DNA of 64,000 nt. Origin: Scilla litardierei. Its lineage: Eukaryota > Streptophyta > Magnoliopsida > Asparagales > Asparagaceae. Every line of letters begins with the position of its first letter. The first letter of the stretch is position 1. Position numbers and translations under genes: made by a program. The stretch covers positions 172,808,807-172,872,806 of the forward strand of contig CM061141.1 of NCBI GenBank assembly GCA_030789695.1, in the 5' to 3' direction. The notes under the pieces are model-generated. The model made no database searches. It was not told the DNA's origin and worked only from the letters and a program-made list of their open reading frames with translations. Of this stretch, positions 1-11,206 are shown in pieces.

Positions 1-283
1 AGACTACAGACTAGATCTTGCTATGGATTTTTAATTTTTCGATTTCTGTTGCTTTTCAACGATCTATGGTAGACTCTTCTCCCCCTACGTTTCAGTTTTA
101 ATTTCGATTATTGCATGCTTAAATCTAAGATGAAATCGTTGGTATATGTGCAGAAAATTGGATTTTTAACATACGAGAGAGGATGATCCGGGGATGAGTT
201 AGGGTTTGATTCCCTACGATTATTTTGTGGGGTTGGTTCCCCCGCCTACTTGATGTGGGGTCACGGAGTCTCGATGTTGGGTT

Positions 284-510
284 GTGCTAGGTTCGGTTGA
301 CCTTTGCTTGCTGTTTTGGGTTTCAGCTTGGGGTTTGGCTTGTCCCTTGCGTGCTTCTTTGGGAACTCTTGAGTTGTTGTTAAGTTCGGTTGCTTTCTTC
401 CCTATTGTTTGGGTTCGATTGGCTTTTGCTTGCTGTTTTGGGGGTTCGGTTGGTTTCCTTGCTTGTTGTTAGGTTCGGCTGGTTTCCTCGATTGCTGTTT
501 TGGGTTTCAG
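284..510 (+). repeat. Imperfect minisatellite, GGTTCGGTTGG/CTTGCTGTTTTGGG units
   Basis: Phrases close to GGTTCGGTTGG and CTTGCTGTTTTGGG recur several times between 290 and 510, with irregular spacing of roughly 30-70 bases. The unit is degenerate and low in copy number. The 62-codon open frame across it is a by-product of G/T-rich repetition and is not called as a gene. Confidence 0.45.
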
Positions 511-1499
511 TGTGGATTACTTAGGATCTGGGCCCCATTACCCTGCTGTTTTGGTCTTTAGCCCCTGGTATCTTGCTAAAACCCAGTGGATTTTACCGCA
601 GGCTCGGGTTCTCCCCGCCATGTGATGAAAACCCTAATCTGATACATCTGTTTGTAATTTTCAGAAATACTAAAGACATCAATTTCAGTTCCTTTTCAAA
701 TAAATATTGTTGCATCTATTGCCTAGTTGTGACAACATGTTAAGCTTACGTGATAGTTAGCTTGGAAAACTCCTCTTGGGAAGTTGTTTTTATTCATGCG
801 AGAAGTTTAATGTTATGTTAAATTGCATAGTCCATGGGATATTACTCGAGATATCATTGATACTGAATGGCTGATGTGGATTGAGAATTGGCTCATGTAA
901 TGTCTGGCTACTACTATATGTATGTCAGTGGACCACCTTGACTACGTAGTTTAAATGATGTTAAACTTAGGCTACATCACGACACTAAAATGTTAACTAA
1001 TTAATTTAACATGACTCGTTGAGGGTTTGGGAAAACTTATGATTGCGGGAGTGTGGAAGCGATTGGAGCCTGTCTTTCGGCTAGTATCTGGGAGGATTTC
1101 CATACCATGTTCTATTATTTAAATGGATCCTGAGTCCCTGTCACGCTTCCTTCTTTTTGGACTCGGTCCGGGGTAGCACCTCGCGGTGCAAGAGGGTATT
1201 CAGGTTGCACATCACACTCCCCATCATAAGTCATGACCTAGGATTGGTTCAGATTAGCGAGTACCACCTTATAGTAGTTTGAGGACAATAATCATAACAC
1301 TAAGCGAGTGTCGCTAGCATCGGTGCCAGTAGACTTTTACAACATTGATGACTATAAATTCATGTTATAATTAATGACAAATGAGCTGATGATAATAATG
1401 TTGGTTCTTCTCTCTCAGAGAATTGATGATGGGAATTGGGAAGTAGCCATGGTTAGAGTGGATTGGTAAGATGTTAAAATGGTATATGGTGTGAGATTA

Positions 1500-1536
1500 G
1501 TCCCACATTGAAGAGGGAGATGATTTTGATATATAG
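1500..1536 (+). promoter_or_regulatory. snRNA-type USE-like box followed by a TATA-like box
   Basis: GTCCCACATTG at 1500-1510 differs by one base from the plant snRNA upstream element RTCCCACATCG. TATATAG follows at 1530-1536. No U-snRNA sequence is recognisable downstream. The same box pair is also seen in the U3 of some plant LTR elements, so this could be an old LTR promoter. Confidence 0.2.
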
Positions 1537-2299
1537 TAAATAAGTTAGAACCATACTCATTTAGGGTTTGTATTTTTTTGGCTCAAATTAGGTTCCAGTC
1601 TATCAATTTATATCGATGTGTATTGCATATTTAGGCATTGCTGAATTCCTAAGAAGTGGTTATAAAGGCCATGGTTCAATGAGCCTTAAATTCAATATGG
1701 TAAGTAGACAAGCTTGGTTTATTTCTTGCAGGCAAGGTGAGAGCCTGCTCCATTGAGGATGGGGTATGCCATGCTATGTTTAAAAATAAATTGAAAGTAG
1801 TATGACTTTAAAACTTGACGCATGAAAAAACTTCCTTGCTGAACAATTTACCTTACCAACATGTAAAGGAGGTACGAAAGGCAAACAAAAAATATTTATC
1901 TAATCATCTATGGACATATGTGAAGTTTGTTGGAATTTACATTTTATATCCAATCAAATATGGAAAAGTGGTCCAGTTTGGGTGATTGATGAGTTCGTAC
2001 AAAAAGAAAATTATCATAGTTGTCAAATTGTGCTTTGTATCAAATTTCATTTTCTTACGATATTGCGACCTATTGTATATTATATGATAAGTTAGCTCTT
2101 GCGCTATTTTTAAACAACTTCAACTAGCCTATCATAGAACTATAGAATTGCTCAAATATAGAATAATGAATAATTAAGGACAAATGGGGGACCTATAAGA
2201 TGTAATCAAGAAAAATTGTATAACGAATAAACACACAAATCTTATTTCTAACTCAAATATTCTTGTTTCAATGCTAACACCCGTAATTAAAATGAGTTT

Positions 2300-3244
2300 T
2301 GTTACGCCTATTTGACCGAGACCCAAAAGACACGAGCCCAGGGGCCCGACCACTGGTCAAAAGCCCACTCTGCAAAGGCCCTATAAGGGACCTTCTCGAA
2401 CGTCGATCCGACCCGGCCCCAATAACCTGCTGGACACTCGCCCACTCCTGCGAAAACCACTCCCCCGGACGCGCGACCACTAAATAGCGATAATGGGGAG
2501 GTGCTGGCATGGCGGAGAGGGCGGCGGCAAGGGGGGACTGATGGGGCACGATCGATGGCGGGCGTGGGACGTGGGCCAGAGGCAATCACGCTGGGAGCTC
2601 TACAAAAGGGCTAGGAAGACGACGAAGAAAGGGACCGCATCTCAGGTAACAAAACCTAAGGTACTCCATCAACGACCTAGTTCCCCCAATTCATCTCCTT
2701 CCTCCCACGCTCGCGCCGAGAGACGCCGTTACGATCTCCTCACGAGTCGAACCGTCTCCGCCGGGTCTCCTTTCTCAGATCACTATCTGACTTAGGCATC
2801 GGAGGGGATTTGGCCGGAACCAAGGTCCGGCCCCCTGACGAGCGTTCTCGTCTGCGCAGGTGGACAGCTGATCAACGGGCCGAGGCTACCCCTCGCCCCT
2901 CTCCGACCACTCGATCGACTGGATAGTGAGGCTTCCCCTCACCGTCAGCCTGCCGAGGCCGAGCACGCCCTACCGAGGCCGAGCGTCTTAGTCGGGTCCG
3001 AGACTCCCCCTCGCCGCCCGTCAGCCGTGCATCTACCCGGGCGACTGAGGCTACCCCTCGTCCCCCTTCCAGCCGAGGCCGAGCACGTCTATCCGAGGCC
3101 GAGCGTCTCAACCAGGGCCGAGGCTTCCCCTCGCCCCTTCTGCACCAATTCGAAGCCCCCCAAGGGACCCAAAGCGGGCCCCTTGACCACGTTGACCGGG
3201 TTCTCCACGGTCAACGCTTTGTAGTGAGAAAACACTCTGAAACA
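2300..3244 (+). repeat. 5' LTR of the Tat-lineage element (945 bp)
   Basis: It starts TGTTACGCC and ends CTGAAACA, and matches 9858-10802 base for base except at three sites. A weak TATA-like CTACAAAAGG lies near 2599-2608. The GC-rich second half (about 2875-3145) is built of repeated GCCGAGGC and CCCCTCGCC phrases, which look like a diverged duplication of about 120 bp. Confidence 0.95.
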
Positions 3245-3246
3245 TC

Positions 3247-3264
3247 TGGCGCCGTCTGTGGGAA
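3247..3264 (+). other. Primer binding site of the Tat-lineage element
   Basis: TGGCGCCGTCTGTGGGAA follows the LTR end after two bases. It starts with TGG, as expected for pairing with a tRNA 3' CCA end. This form is common in Tat-like elements. I did not assign the tRNA species. Confidence 0.8.
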
Positions 3265-3277
3265 CGAAAACTGTCCC

Positions 3278-6200
3278 ATGAAGAAACAAACCACATCTGC
3301 GATGACGCGGCCTCCCTCCTCTCGGCGGAAGAAAGGCGAGGCCCCGAGGCGGGGCGGCTGGGACCGCCATCGTAGCCAAGAATGGGCACGGGACCGACGC
3401 GAGGAGAGTCGTGAGGAAAGGGCCGGGAGGCCCTCCCCTTCCCCACCGGTCGGGAGACCGAGTGCGCCCGTAACGGCGCGCAGCTCGGACGTGGCTTTGG
3501 TGGTATCAGTGGTCATAGACACTACCTTAGTGCGGCGGCTGCTTGTCGACACCGGCAGCTCCTGTGAAGTCCTATTTATGTCAACTCTGGAGAAGATGGG
3601 CCGGCAGAAAGAAGACTTGCGACCTCGTTCGAGTCCCATGGTCGGATTCACGGGTCACTCCACCCCCATCATCGGCACTATCCATCTCCTGGTAACGCTC
3701 GGAAACACACCAGACTCTGTGACCCTGGCGGTGGAATTCATCGTATTGGGGGTCGGGTCGGAATACAATGGGATCATCGGCCGACCCCTACTCAACGCCG
3801 TCGGCGCGGTGGTCTCGACCCTCCATCGAACCATCAAGTTCCGAACGCCGGGGGGGATGGGGCAAGTCGAAGGCGACGCGGGGAGACCGAATACCTGCTA
3901 TCAACTGGCAGAGGAAGGTCCCGAGGATCGTCTAGCTGACCGGATGGCCGCGCTCGACTTAAGGAGTGGGCCTAGGCCCACCCCTGCGGAGGAGCAGGAG
4001 CAAATCCCGGTCACGGACATCGAGGGCCGGTTCGTCTCGATCGGGAGAAGGCTGAGCCCGGACCAGAGGGATCAGCTGATCGAATGCCTGGAGGCGAACC
4101 TGGACATCTTCACCTGGTCACCTGAAGACATGCCCGGCGTGGACCCCCATGTGATCGTCCACCAGATCAACGCCGACCCCAACTTCAAACCGGTTAGGCA
4201 GAAGAAGCGTAACCTGGGCGGCGAGAAGATGAAGGCAGCCTCCGAGGAAGTGGAGCGTCTCCTCGATGCCGGCTTCATACGAGAAGTCTGGTACCCGGAG
4301 TGGCTGTCGAACGTGGTGATGGTCAAAAAACCCAACGGGAAGTGGCGAATGTGCGTGGACTTCAGTGACCTCAACAAGGCCTGCCCCAAGGACAGCTACC
4401 CCCTGCCGCGCATCGACCACCTGGTGGACAACGCCTCGGGATACGAGATGATAAGCTTCATGGACGCTTACTCCGGGTACAATCAAGTCCAGATGGACCC
4501 CCGGGACGAAGAGATGACAGCCTTCACGACGGACCGGGGAACCTACTGCTACAAGAAGATGCCCTTTGGCTTGAAGAACGCGGGGGCCACCTACCAGAGA
4601 ATGGTCAACAAGGTGTTCAGCTCCCAGATCGGGAGGAACCTAGAAGTCTACGTCGACGACATGCTCGTCAAGTCAAGGCGACCGGAAGACCACATCGCTG
4701 ACTTGCGGGAGACCTTCGAGCGGTTACGGCGACACCACATTCGGCTCAACCCCGCGAAATGCACGTTCGGGGTAAGATCTGGCAAATTCTTGGGATTTAT
4801 GATAACTAATCGTGGTATTGAAGCTAATCCAGACAAGATCGAGGTGCTGGTCAACATGCGCGAGCCAACGACGATCAAGGAGCTACAGAGGCTGAACGGG
4901 CGCATCGCAGCCCTGGGGCGATTCCTTTCCAAATCAGCGGAAAGATCGCTTCCCTTCTTCAAGGTCCTGAGGAAAGCAATCGCGGAACCTCCGAACAATA
5001 GGAAGACGATACTCTGGGACGGAGACTGCTCCCGGGCGTTCGGGGACCTTAAAGAGTATCTCCGCAGCCCCCCTCTCCTGTCCAAACCCCGGGAAGAGGA
5101 GTCGCTGAGCCTTTACCTGGCGTGCGCGGAGGAAGCTGTGAGTTCGGTGCTGATCCGGGAGGACGGCGGGGTGCAACGACCGGTATATTACACGAGCCGG
5201 ATCTTGAAGGGGGCGGAGGTGCGATACTCGCCCATGGAGAAACTGGCGTACGCCCTCGTCCTCTCAGCACGAAGGCTCCGACCCTATTTCCAGGCCCACA
5301 CCATACTGATCCTGACCGACTCACAGCTGGAACAGAACCTCAAGAGATTCGATCGAATGGGAAGGATGCTAAACTGGGGAGTGGAACTGAGCGAGTTCGA
5401 CCTCCGATTCAAACCGCGCACGGCCATCAAGGGACAGGCCCTAGCCGACTTCATTGCCGAATGCACGACGGAAGGAAATGGCCCCCCAGAGGGAGAAGGC
5501 ACAGGGACGGTAACTGCTCAACCCTTGTCCTTTCTTTCGGCTGACCACTTTCAGCCAGAGGATCCAGGAGCGTGGATAGTTCATGTGGACGGGTCGGCCA
5601 CGCAGTCAGGAGGCGGGGCCGGGATTGCGATCCGATCTCCGGAGGGGAACGTCGTGGAATACGCGTTGCGGTTCGAGTTCCCGGCCACGAACAACGTGGC
5701 GGAATACGAAGCTGTGATCAACAGCCTGAGGCTGGCCCTGGAGCTCGGGGCCGAGTCCGTCCGCCTCCTCAGTGACTCGAAGCTCATTGTCAACCAACTC
5801 TTAGGGAGTTACGAGGCACGGGAGGAGGCGATGCAGAGATATCTCCCAGTCGCCAGGGCGGCGATGTCCAAATTCAAGGACGTGGAGGTCTTACACCTCC
5901 CACGATCAGGGAATGCGCGGGCCGACGTGTTGTCAAAACTGGCCTCGTCCTCACCAAAGGAGCTGGGCTGCACCATCTACGTAGAGAACCTGCCGTCCCC
6001 CAGCACGATGGAGCACGAGGTGATGGCGATCGACCAAGAGCCCACCTGGATGGACCCGATCATCCGATACCTCACCCACGGAGAGGTGCCGACCGATGGG
6101 GATGAACGCCGAACCCTGGAGAGAAAAGCACTCCGATACGTGATCCATGAGGGGACGCTCTACCGGAGACGCTGGACCAAGACGGACGTCCTCCCATACC

Positions 6201-6373
6201 TGAAGTGCATCGGACCGCAAGAAGCTGACTACGTCCTACAGGAGGTTCACGACGGGATCTGCGGGAATCACCACGGGGGCAAGATAGTCGCGCAGAAGAT
6301 CTTAAGGCAGGGGTACTACTGGCCGACCTTGGCCAAAGATGCTACAAGCTACGTCCAGAAATGCCAAGAATGA
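3278..6373 (+). pseudogene. pol: Tat pol polyprotein: protease, RT, two RNase H domains, start of integrase; ends at a premature stop
   Basis: The frame from ATG 3278 gives 1031 residues; it is also open upstream into the LTR from 3224. About 70 basic residues come first, where a gag of several hundred residues would be expected. The aspartic protease LVDTGSS has its catalytic Asp near residue 91. RT has YVDD near residue 458. The gypsy RNase H is degenerate: its first acidic site is replaced in LACAEEA. An archaeal-type RNase H follows with HVDGSA near 770 and the LSDSKL motif. Integrase begins with its His pair (NHHGG) and the first Cys of the HHCC zinc finger. The frame stops at 6371-6373, where the last zinc-binding Cys should lie. 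The protein would make cDNA in a virus-like particle; as read here it lacks the integrase core. Confidence 0.9.
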
Positions 6374-7294
6374 CAGAGGTACGCCCACCACATCTCGACT
6401 CCTCCGTCAGAGCTCATCCCCATCGTGAGCCCCCTCCCCTTTGCGAAATGGGGGCTCGACATCCTCGGACCGTTCAAGCCAGGACGAGGGCAGCGGAAGC
6501 ACCTGATCGTTGCAGTGGACTACTTCACCAAGTGGATCGAGGCCGAGCCGTTGGCAACCATCACGTGGAAGAAAGCGAAAAGCTTCGTGTGGAATTCCAT
6601 CATCTCCCGATTCGGAGTGCCACGGGCCATCGTCACAGACAACGGGAAGCAGTTCGATTCAGCAGGGTTTAAAGATTTTTGCGAGGAATGGGGAATCAAG
6701 CTCCTCTTTGCCTCGGTAGCACACCCCCAAACCAACGGGATGGCAGAAGCGGCCAACAAGTGCATCATAGAGCCCCTCCGGAAGAAAGTGAAGGACGCCG
6801 AAGGGAACTGGCCGGAAGAGCTCCCTGGGATACTCTGGTCATACCGGACGACCCACAAGGAGGCTACTGGCGAGACCCCCTTCATGCTCACCTACGGGGC
6901 CGAGGCGGTGGTACCGGTCGAATTGGGTGAAGAATCTCTTCGCCTCAAATACTTTGACGAAGACCGAAACTCGCAGGGCCTAGGGCTCAGCCTGGAGCTC
7001 CTCGACGAGCGACGGGAGCAGTCACTGGCCACCATCGTCCGCCAAAAGCAGAAGGTGGCCCGATACTACAACGCTCGGGTGCGGGGGAGAAGCTTCCACC
7101 TCGGGGACCTGGTCCTCCGGAAAGCGGGCTTCACCACCGATACCGCTCGCAAAGGGAAGCTCGCGGCTAGATGGGAGGGACCCTACAAAGTCGTCGAGGT
7201 CCTCGGACCCGCAGCCTACCGACTAGCCGACATGGAAGGGAGAGTTCTCACTCACACTTGGAATGCGGAACATTTACGCAAGTACTTTCAATAG
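6374..7294 (+). pseudogene. Downstream part of Tat integrase (catalytic core and C-terminal domain)
   Basis: This continues in the same reading frame as the upstream pol segment, so the only visible break is the single stop codon at 6371-6373. The DDE core is readable: VAVDYFTKW, VTDNGKQF, and the Glu in NGMAEAANK. The C-terminal domain has the GDLVLRK and RWEGPYKV motifs and ends HLRKYFQ at 7294. There is no chromodomain, as expected for Tat and unlike the chromoviruses elsewhere in the window. The core could only be made by stop read-through or internal initiation, neither of which the sequence demonstrates. Confidence 0.88.
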
Positions 7295-7402
7295 ATGTAT
7301 CGTTTCCTATGAAATAAATTTGTTTTGAATTCATTCCCTTCCAGATAAAGCAAAAAGGTATACAGAAGGATACACGAAGAGGTCGAGGGGCATTCCCCTC
7401 CC

Positions 7403-8676
7403 TCATTTTTCTCCGGGGGCACCGGGGGAGCCACAGGCTGGCAGCTCACTAGGGTCTCCCCCCTCACTCCGTTCGACGTCAGAGTGCATCTGAAGTTTCT
7501 CGAAGTTGATCCCCGAGAGCGGGAACTTCTCTTGGATCTCGGACTGGCACCGGGCGAAGCCCTTCTCGTACGCCTCCGATAAGGCGGTCTCCACAAAGGA
7601 GGTGGCATACTCCGCCACGGTATCCTGAGCGATCCGGGCAGGATCCACCTCCTCGAGCCCACGCAGCCGGGCCTCTAGGGTCTCGACCTGGCGTTGGTGC
7701 TCCGCCCTCTCCTTCTCGATCTCCCGGGATTTCTCTCCTAGTTGGGCTGCAAGGGCCCTCGCCAGCTCCTCCGCCGCATCCAGACGATCGGAGAGCTCCG
7801 AGGCTTCGGAGGCAGCAGCCGGGCCGGGGGTCTGCTTGACTCCTCCAGACGCGTCGACGTCTTTTAAAAGAGAGGCGAGCCGCGTCTCGGCCTCTGACTT
7901 CATGGCCAGAGCCACGGCTCTCTCACGATCCGCCACCTCCAGGGCAGAGGAAAGCTCAGTTATACGGGAGTCCAGGGATTGGACCCGCGCTTCCTCCAAC
8001 TGACCAGCTTCCTCCTCCCCCTCGCCAGGGACCTCAGGGCCTAGCCCAGCCACGGATTTGGCTTTGGGAAGAGCCGCGAATTGGCACCTCATCGAGAGGC
8101 CCACCGAGGACAACTGAGCCAAAGCAACGAAGGTAAGATGGCAAAAGCAGCTGGAGAACGGGGGGACAAGCAGAGACACACTACCTGTTGACCAGCCTGG
8201 ATAACAAAGGTAGCCAAGCAATCACCTCTGACTCCGTCCAACACCGCCTGGTCGGGAGGGAGACAACAGTTCTCGGCCACTCGAGCGGCGGCTCCACGGC
8301 TTGAGAACACCGACTCCTTCTCACCCACTGGAAAGCGTGGACAAAGAAGACCCTCCCCTGACGAAGGGAACTCGCCAGGAGCGGAGCAGAACGCCCCAAG
8401 ATACCGACTGTAAGCATCAGGGAGAGAGCCATCCGGAAGAGGTGAAGGGCCGGCCCACGGCCAAGCAACCTCAACGGGAGCAGGATGAGGTCGGTCAGCA
8501 GTCGGCTGGACGTCGACCCCCTCGACCCCCTCACGGAGCCTCTTGGGAGACCCCTGCAGGGGGAGAGAGGGAGACGACATCTTCTTTCGCTTCGAGCCTC
8601 CGGACACGGTCACAACCCGCTGCTTCTTCCAGACCGCCAACACATGATCCCTTCTGCGCGGATCCGGTTTTGGGGC
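7403..8676 (-). CDS. Antisense gene of the Tat element, C-terminal segments with a 71-bp intron
   Basis: Two open segments on the minus strand join through a GT-AG intron at 8184-8114 in the same phase on both sides: donor CAG|GTAGTG, acceptor GGCTCAG. The first segment (8676-8185) contains VLAVWKKQRVV, a Ser/Lys-rich stretch and a Pro-rich linker. The second (8113-7403) encodes about 236 residues rich in Glu, Ala, Arg and Leu (SLDSRITELSSALE onward), with the heptad character of a long coiled coil, and ends GSPGAPGEK. Antisense extra ORFs between integrase and the 3' LTR are known in Tat-lineage elements; their function is unknown. It converges on pol, about 108 bp from the pol stop. Confidence 0.6.
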
Positions 8677-9546
8677 CTACGCGAGAGCGCTGGTAGGAGA
8701 AGGACTGAGAGGGAACCCACCTGCACTCAAAGAATAAATGAGAGACAGAGCAGAACCTGGGCGACCTCGAGGGGCGAACGTTTGGAGCAGCTTACCTAGG
8801 GGCCACACCGTCTTACGCAAATTGTGGTCACTAAAGAGGAAGTCGATCGAGCGCTCCCTCGGAGGAATTGCCAACATATCCCTCGCCGTCTGCTGCTCAG
8901 CGACCGTCGGCTCACCCAGATTAAGAACAACGGCACCGGCCGCCACCCACCGAGCCGGGAAGTGTACACTCGAGGGGAATGTGACGAACACGTATTCCCC
9001 CTTCCAGCGTTTCAGAGAGCTCGGCAACCCCAGCACCAGGGACATCTTTGGGCGGGCGCTGATGTAGATCCACGCCCCCGATTGGTGGAGGCTCAGGCGG
9101 TAGAACTGGGCAAAGAGGCGGAGAGAGGACACCACACCCTTCAGCATGAAGACGACAACGAACCCAACGAGGATCCCGACGGCGTTGGGACAGAATTGAC
9201 ACAAGCACACATTGTGGGCCTGAAGGAACTCCACGATAAAAGGATGAAGCGGGAAACGGAGCCCGAAGTGAAAGCACTTCTCATATATTCCGACCTCATT
9301 GGGACCAGGAGAGCAGATCCGCTCGTCAGCCCCAGGGGCACGAGCCGAGTAGGGCGGAAGCAGGTAGGAGGAGCGCATGCTCCCGATGGCGGTGGCACAG
9401 ATCGACGAAGGCCACGCCAAGACCTCAGAAGGAACCCCTAAAGGATCATCCCCATGCTGACTAATCACCGAAGGAGTGCCACCCGCCAGACCTGGAGCCG
9501 CATCGCACTCCGACTGGACCGAACCCGTAGCAGAGGAAGACGACAT
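8677..9546 (-). CDS. Antisense gene of the Tat element, N-terminal segment (gypsy-type Transposase_28-like domain)
   Basis: ATG at 9546 opens 289 codons. After about 80 low-complexity residues comes a conserved-looking globular part from ICSPGPNEVGIYEKCFHFGL through PLHPFIVEFLQAHNVCLCQ to WKGEYVFVTFP and FLFSDHNLRKTVWPLG. It resembles proteins annotated as putative gypsy-type transposon (Pfam Transposase_28), which are plant proteins without shown transposase activity. A stop at 8679-8677 separates it from the next segment, which is in the same frame. A consensus donor (CTAG|GTAAGC) at 8796/8795 suggests an intron, but I could not find an acceptor that keeps the frame. The break may therefore be a nonsense mutation. 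Family assignment is from memory of the motif pattern. Confidence 0.55.
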   Translation of the reverse strand: MSSSSATGSVQSECDAAPGLAGGTPSVISQHGDDPLGVPSEVLAWPSSICATAIGSMRSSYLLPPYSARAPGADERICSPGPNEVGIYEKCFHFGLRFPLHPFIVEFLQAHNVCLCQFCPNAVGILVGFVVVFMLKGVVSSLRLFAQFYRLSLHQSGAWIYISARPKMSLVLGLPSSLKRWKGEYVFVTFPSSVHFPARWVAAGAVVLNLGEPTVAEQQTARDMLAIPPRERSIDFLFSDHNLRKTVWPLGKLLQTFAPRGRPGSALSLIYSLSAGGFPLSPSPTSALA

Positions 9547-9857
9547 GGGGCAGAGCTCAGACAGAAGGGGGATCAGCGCAAAGAAGAAAGACGACGGGAT
9601 GGCGGCTCACGAATCCCTCGGCTTCTCCACTTAAGACGACTCCGCGAGCGGCAGGGATAAGCTTGCCGCTACACGTGGCGACATCCGAAGGCCGACGGCG
9701 CTTCGGAACCCGCGCCTTAAAAACATCGAACGGGCCAACTCATGATGACGACTAACAAATGAGTCGGCATCGACTGGAGAGCTTGTCAAAATCGGCAGAA
9801 GTCACATCGGCCGAGCTGGACCGGCCGAGGCCGGTCAACCCGACCGATGGGGGCAAT
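9547..9857. other. Leader of the antisense gene, and polypurine tract before the 3' LTR
   Basis: No ORF of note. Read on the minus strand, a TATA-like TTTTTAAGG lies near 9715-9725, about 170 bases upstream of the antisense ATG, so this could hold its promoter. The end, GATGGGGGCAAT at 9846-9857, directly precedes the 3' LTR and is the expected polypurine tract for plus-strand priming. Confidence 0.6.
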
Positions 9858-10802
9858 TGTTACGCCTATTTGACCGAGACCCAAAAGACACGAGCCCAGG
9901 GGCCCGACCACTGGTCAAAAGCCCACTCTGCAAAGGCCCTATAAGGGACCTTCTCGAACGTCGATCCGACCCGGCCCCAATAACCTGCTGGACACTCGCC
10001 CACTCCTGCGAAAACCACTCCCCCGGACGCGCGACCACTAAATAGCGATAATGGGGAGGTGCTGGCATGGCGGAGAGGGCGGCGGCAAGGGGGGACTGAT
10101 GGGGCACGATCGATGGCGGACGTGGGACGTGGGCCAGAGGCAATCACACTGGGAGCTCTACAAAAGGGCTAGGAAGACGACGAAGAAAGGGACCGCATCT
10201 CAGGTAACAAAACCTAAGGTACTCCATCAACGACCTAGTTCCCCCAATTCATCTCCTTCCTCCCACGCTTGCGCCGAGAGACGCCGTTACGATCTCCTCA
10301 CGAGTCGAACCGTCTCCGCCGGGTCTCCTTTCTCAGATCACTATCTGACTTAGGCATCGGAGGGGATTTGGCCGGAACCAAGGTCCGGCCCCCTGACGAG
10401 CGTTCTCGTCTGCGCAGGTGGACAGCTGATCAACGGGCCGAGGCTACCCCTCGCCCCTCTCCGACCACTCGATCGACTGGATAGTGAGGCTTCCCCTCAC
10501 CGTCAGCCTGCCGAGGCCGAGCACGCCCTACCGAGGCCGAGCGTCTTAGTCGGGTCCGAGACTCCCCCTCGCCGCCCGTCAGCCGTGCATCTACCCGGGC
10601 GACTGAGGCTACCCCTCGTCCCCCTTCCAGCCGAGGCCGAGCACGTCTATCCGAGGCCGAGCGTCTCAACCAGGGCCGAGGCTTCCCCTCGCCCCTTCTG
10701 CACCAATTCGAAGCCCCCCAAGGGACCCAAAGCGGGCCCCTTGACCACGTTGACCGGGTTCTCCACGGTCAACGCTTTGTAGTGAGAAAACACTCTGAAA
10801 CA
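9858..10802 (+). repeat. 3' LTR of the Tat-lineage element (945 bp)
   Basis: Same length and ends as the 5' LTR, with three transitions at 10120, 10148 and 10270. It is followed by the target duplication AGTTT at 10803-10807. Confidence 0.95.
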
Positions 10803-10807
10803 AGTTT

Positions 10808-11201
10808 GATGGTTCCAAAACATAAACATAAACCTAAATATAAATGCATAAATTATTTCATGAATACCAAATTATTCAGTAAACTTCATAACCACTATAT
10901 AAGTAAATTAACTAAGATAATATACCTCAATCATTTATCTCTTATCCATACATCGTATTATCGTGATCATGATTGTGATCATTATAATCTTCTTTTAAAA
11001 TACTATGCTTTTATTTTTCTTGCTTTCATCTTTTTCTTTAATCTCCACAAACACACCCACCACTTTTATTCTTCCTTTTCCTTTCTTGATTCCAGTCTCA
11101 TTTAAATTTTAAGGTCATAACGAGTGCAAAGATGGAAGATTAAATTTCAAGAGAACTTCGTGAACTTTGAGCCTGGCATAGGAATCTGAGACATGCATGT
11201 G
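10808..11201. other. AT-rich spacer between two retrotransposons
   Basis: This continues the host sequence interrupted at 2294. It is very AT-rich, has no convincing ORF, and runs up to the TTACA target site (11202-11206) of the gag-only element. I recognise nothing else in it. Confidence 0.5.
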
Positions 11202-11206
11202 TTACA

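Larger units (their letters stand above)
1..2294. other. AT-rich non-coding flank, no gene recognised
   Basis: I see no credible protein gene or RNA gene here. The first 700 bases are T-rich with several pyrimidine tracts and a low-copy repeat. About 620-1400 has the composition of an old LTR or intron, but I could not find a partner copy or clean ends. A promoter-like pair of boxes lies near 1500-1536. The stretch ends at the AGTTT target site of the Tat-lineage element and continues after that element at 10808. Confidence 0.5.
2300..10802 (+). mobile_element. Complete Tat-lineage Ty3/gypsy LTR retrotransposon, gag-deleted, very young
   Basis: The 8503-bp element has equal 945-bp LTRs that begin TG and end CA. 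The 5-bp direct repeat AGTTT flanks it at 2295-2299 and 10803-10807. The order is LTR, PBS, protease-RT-RNase H-second RNase H-integrase, antisense gene, purine tract, LTR. The second (archaeal-type) RNase H and the lack of a chromodomain place it in the plant Tat lineage. Only three LTR differences are visible (2562/10120, 2590/10148, 2712/10270; all transitions). At an assumed 1.3e-8 substitutions per site per year this is about 0.1 million years. Almost no gag lies between the PBS and protease, and integrase has a stop codon, so the copy is non-autonomous. Confidence 0.95.

Noticed and set aside
284..472. 62-codon ORF on the plus strand
   Set aside because: It lies in a G/T-rich minisatellite, has low-complexity Leu/Phe/Cys composition, and no recognisable domain.
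8301..9441. Plus-strand ORFs of 100-205 codons opposite the antisense gene
   Set aside because: Their composition (Arg, Glu, Pro runs) is what the complement of the GC-rich antisense gene gives. The minus-strand frames carry the recognisable domain.
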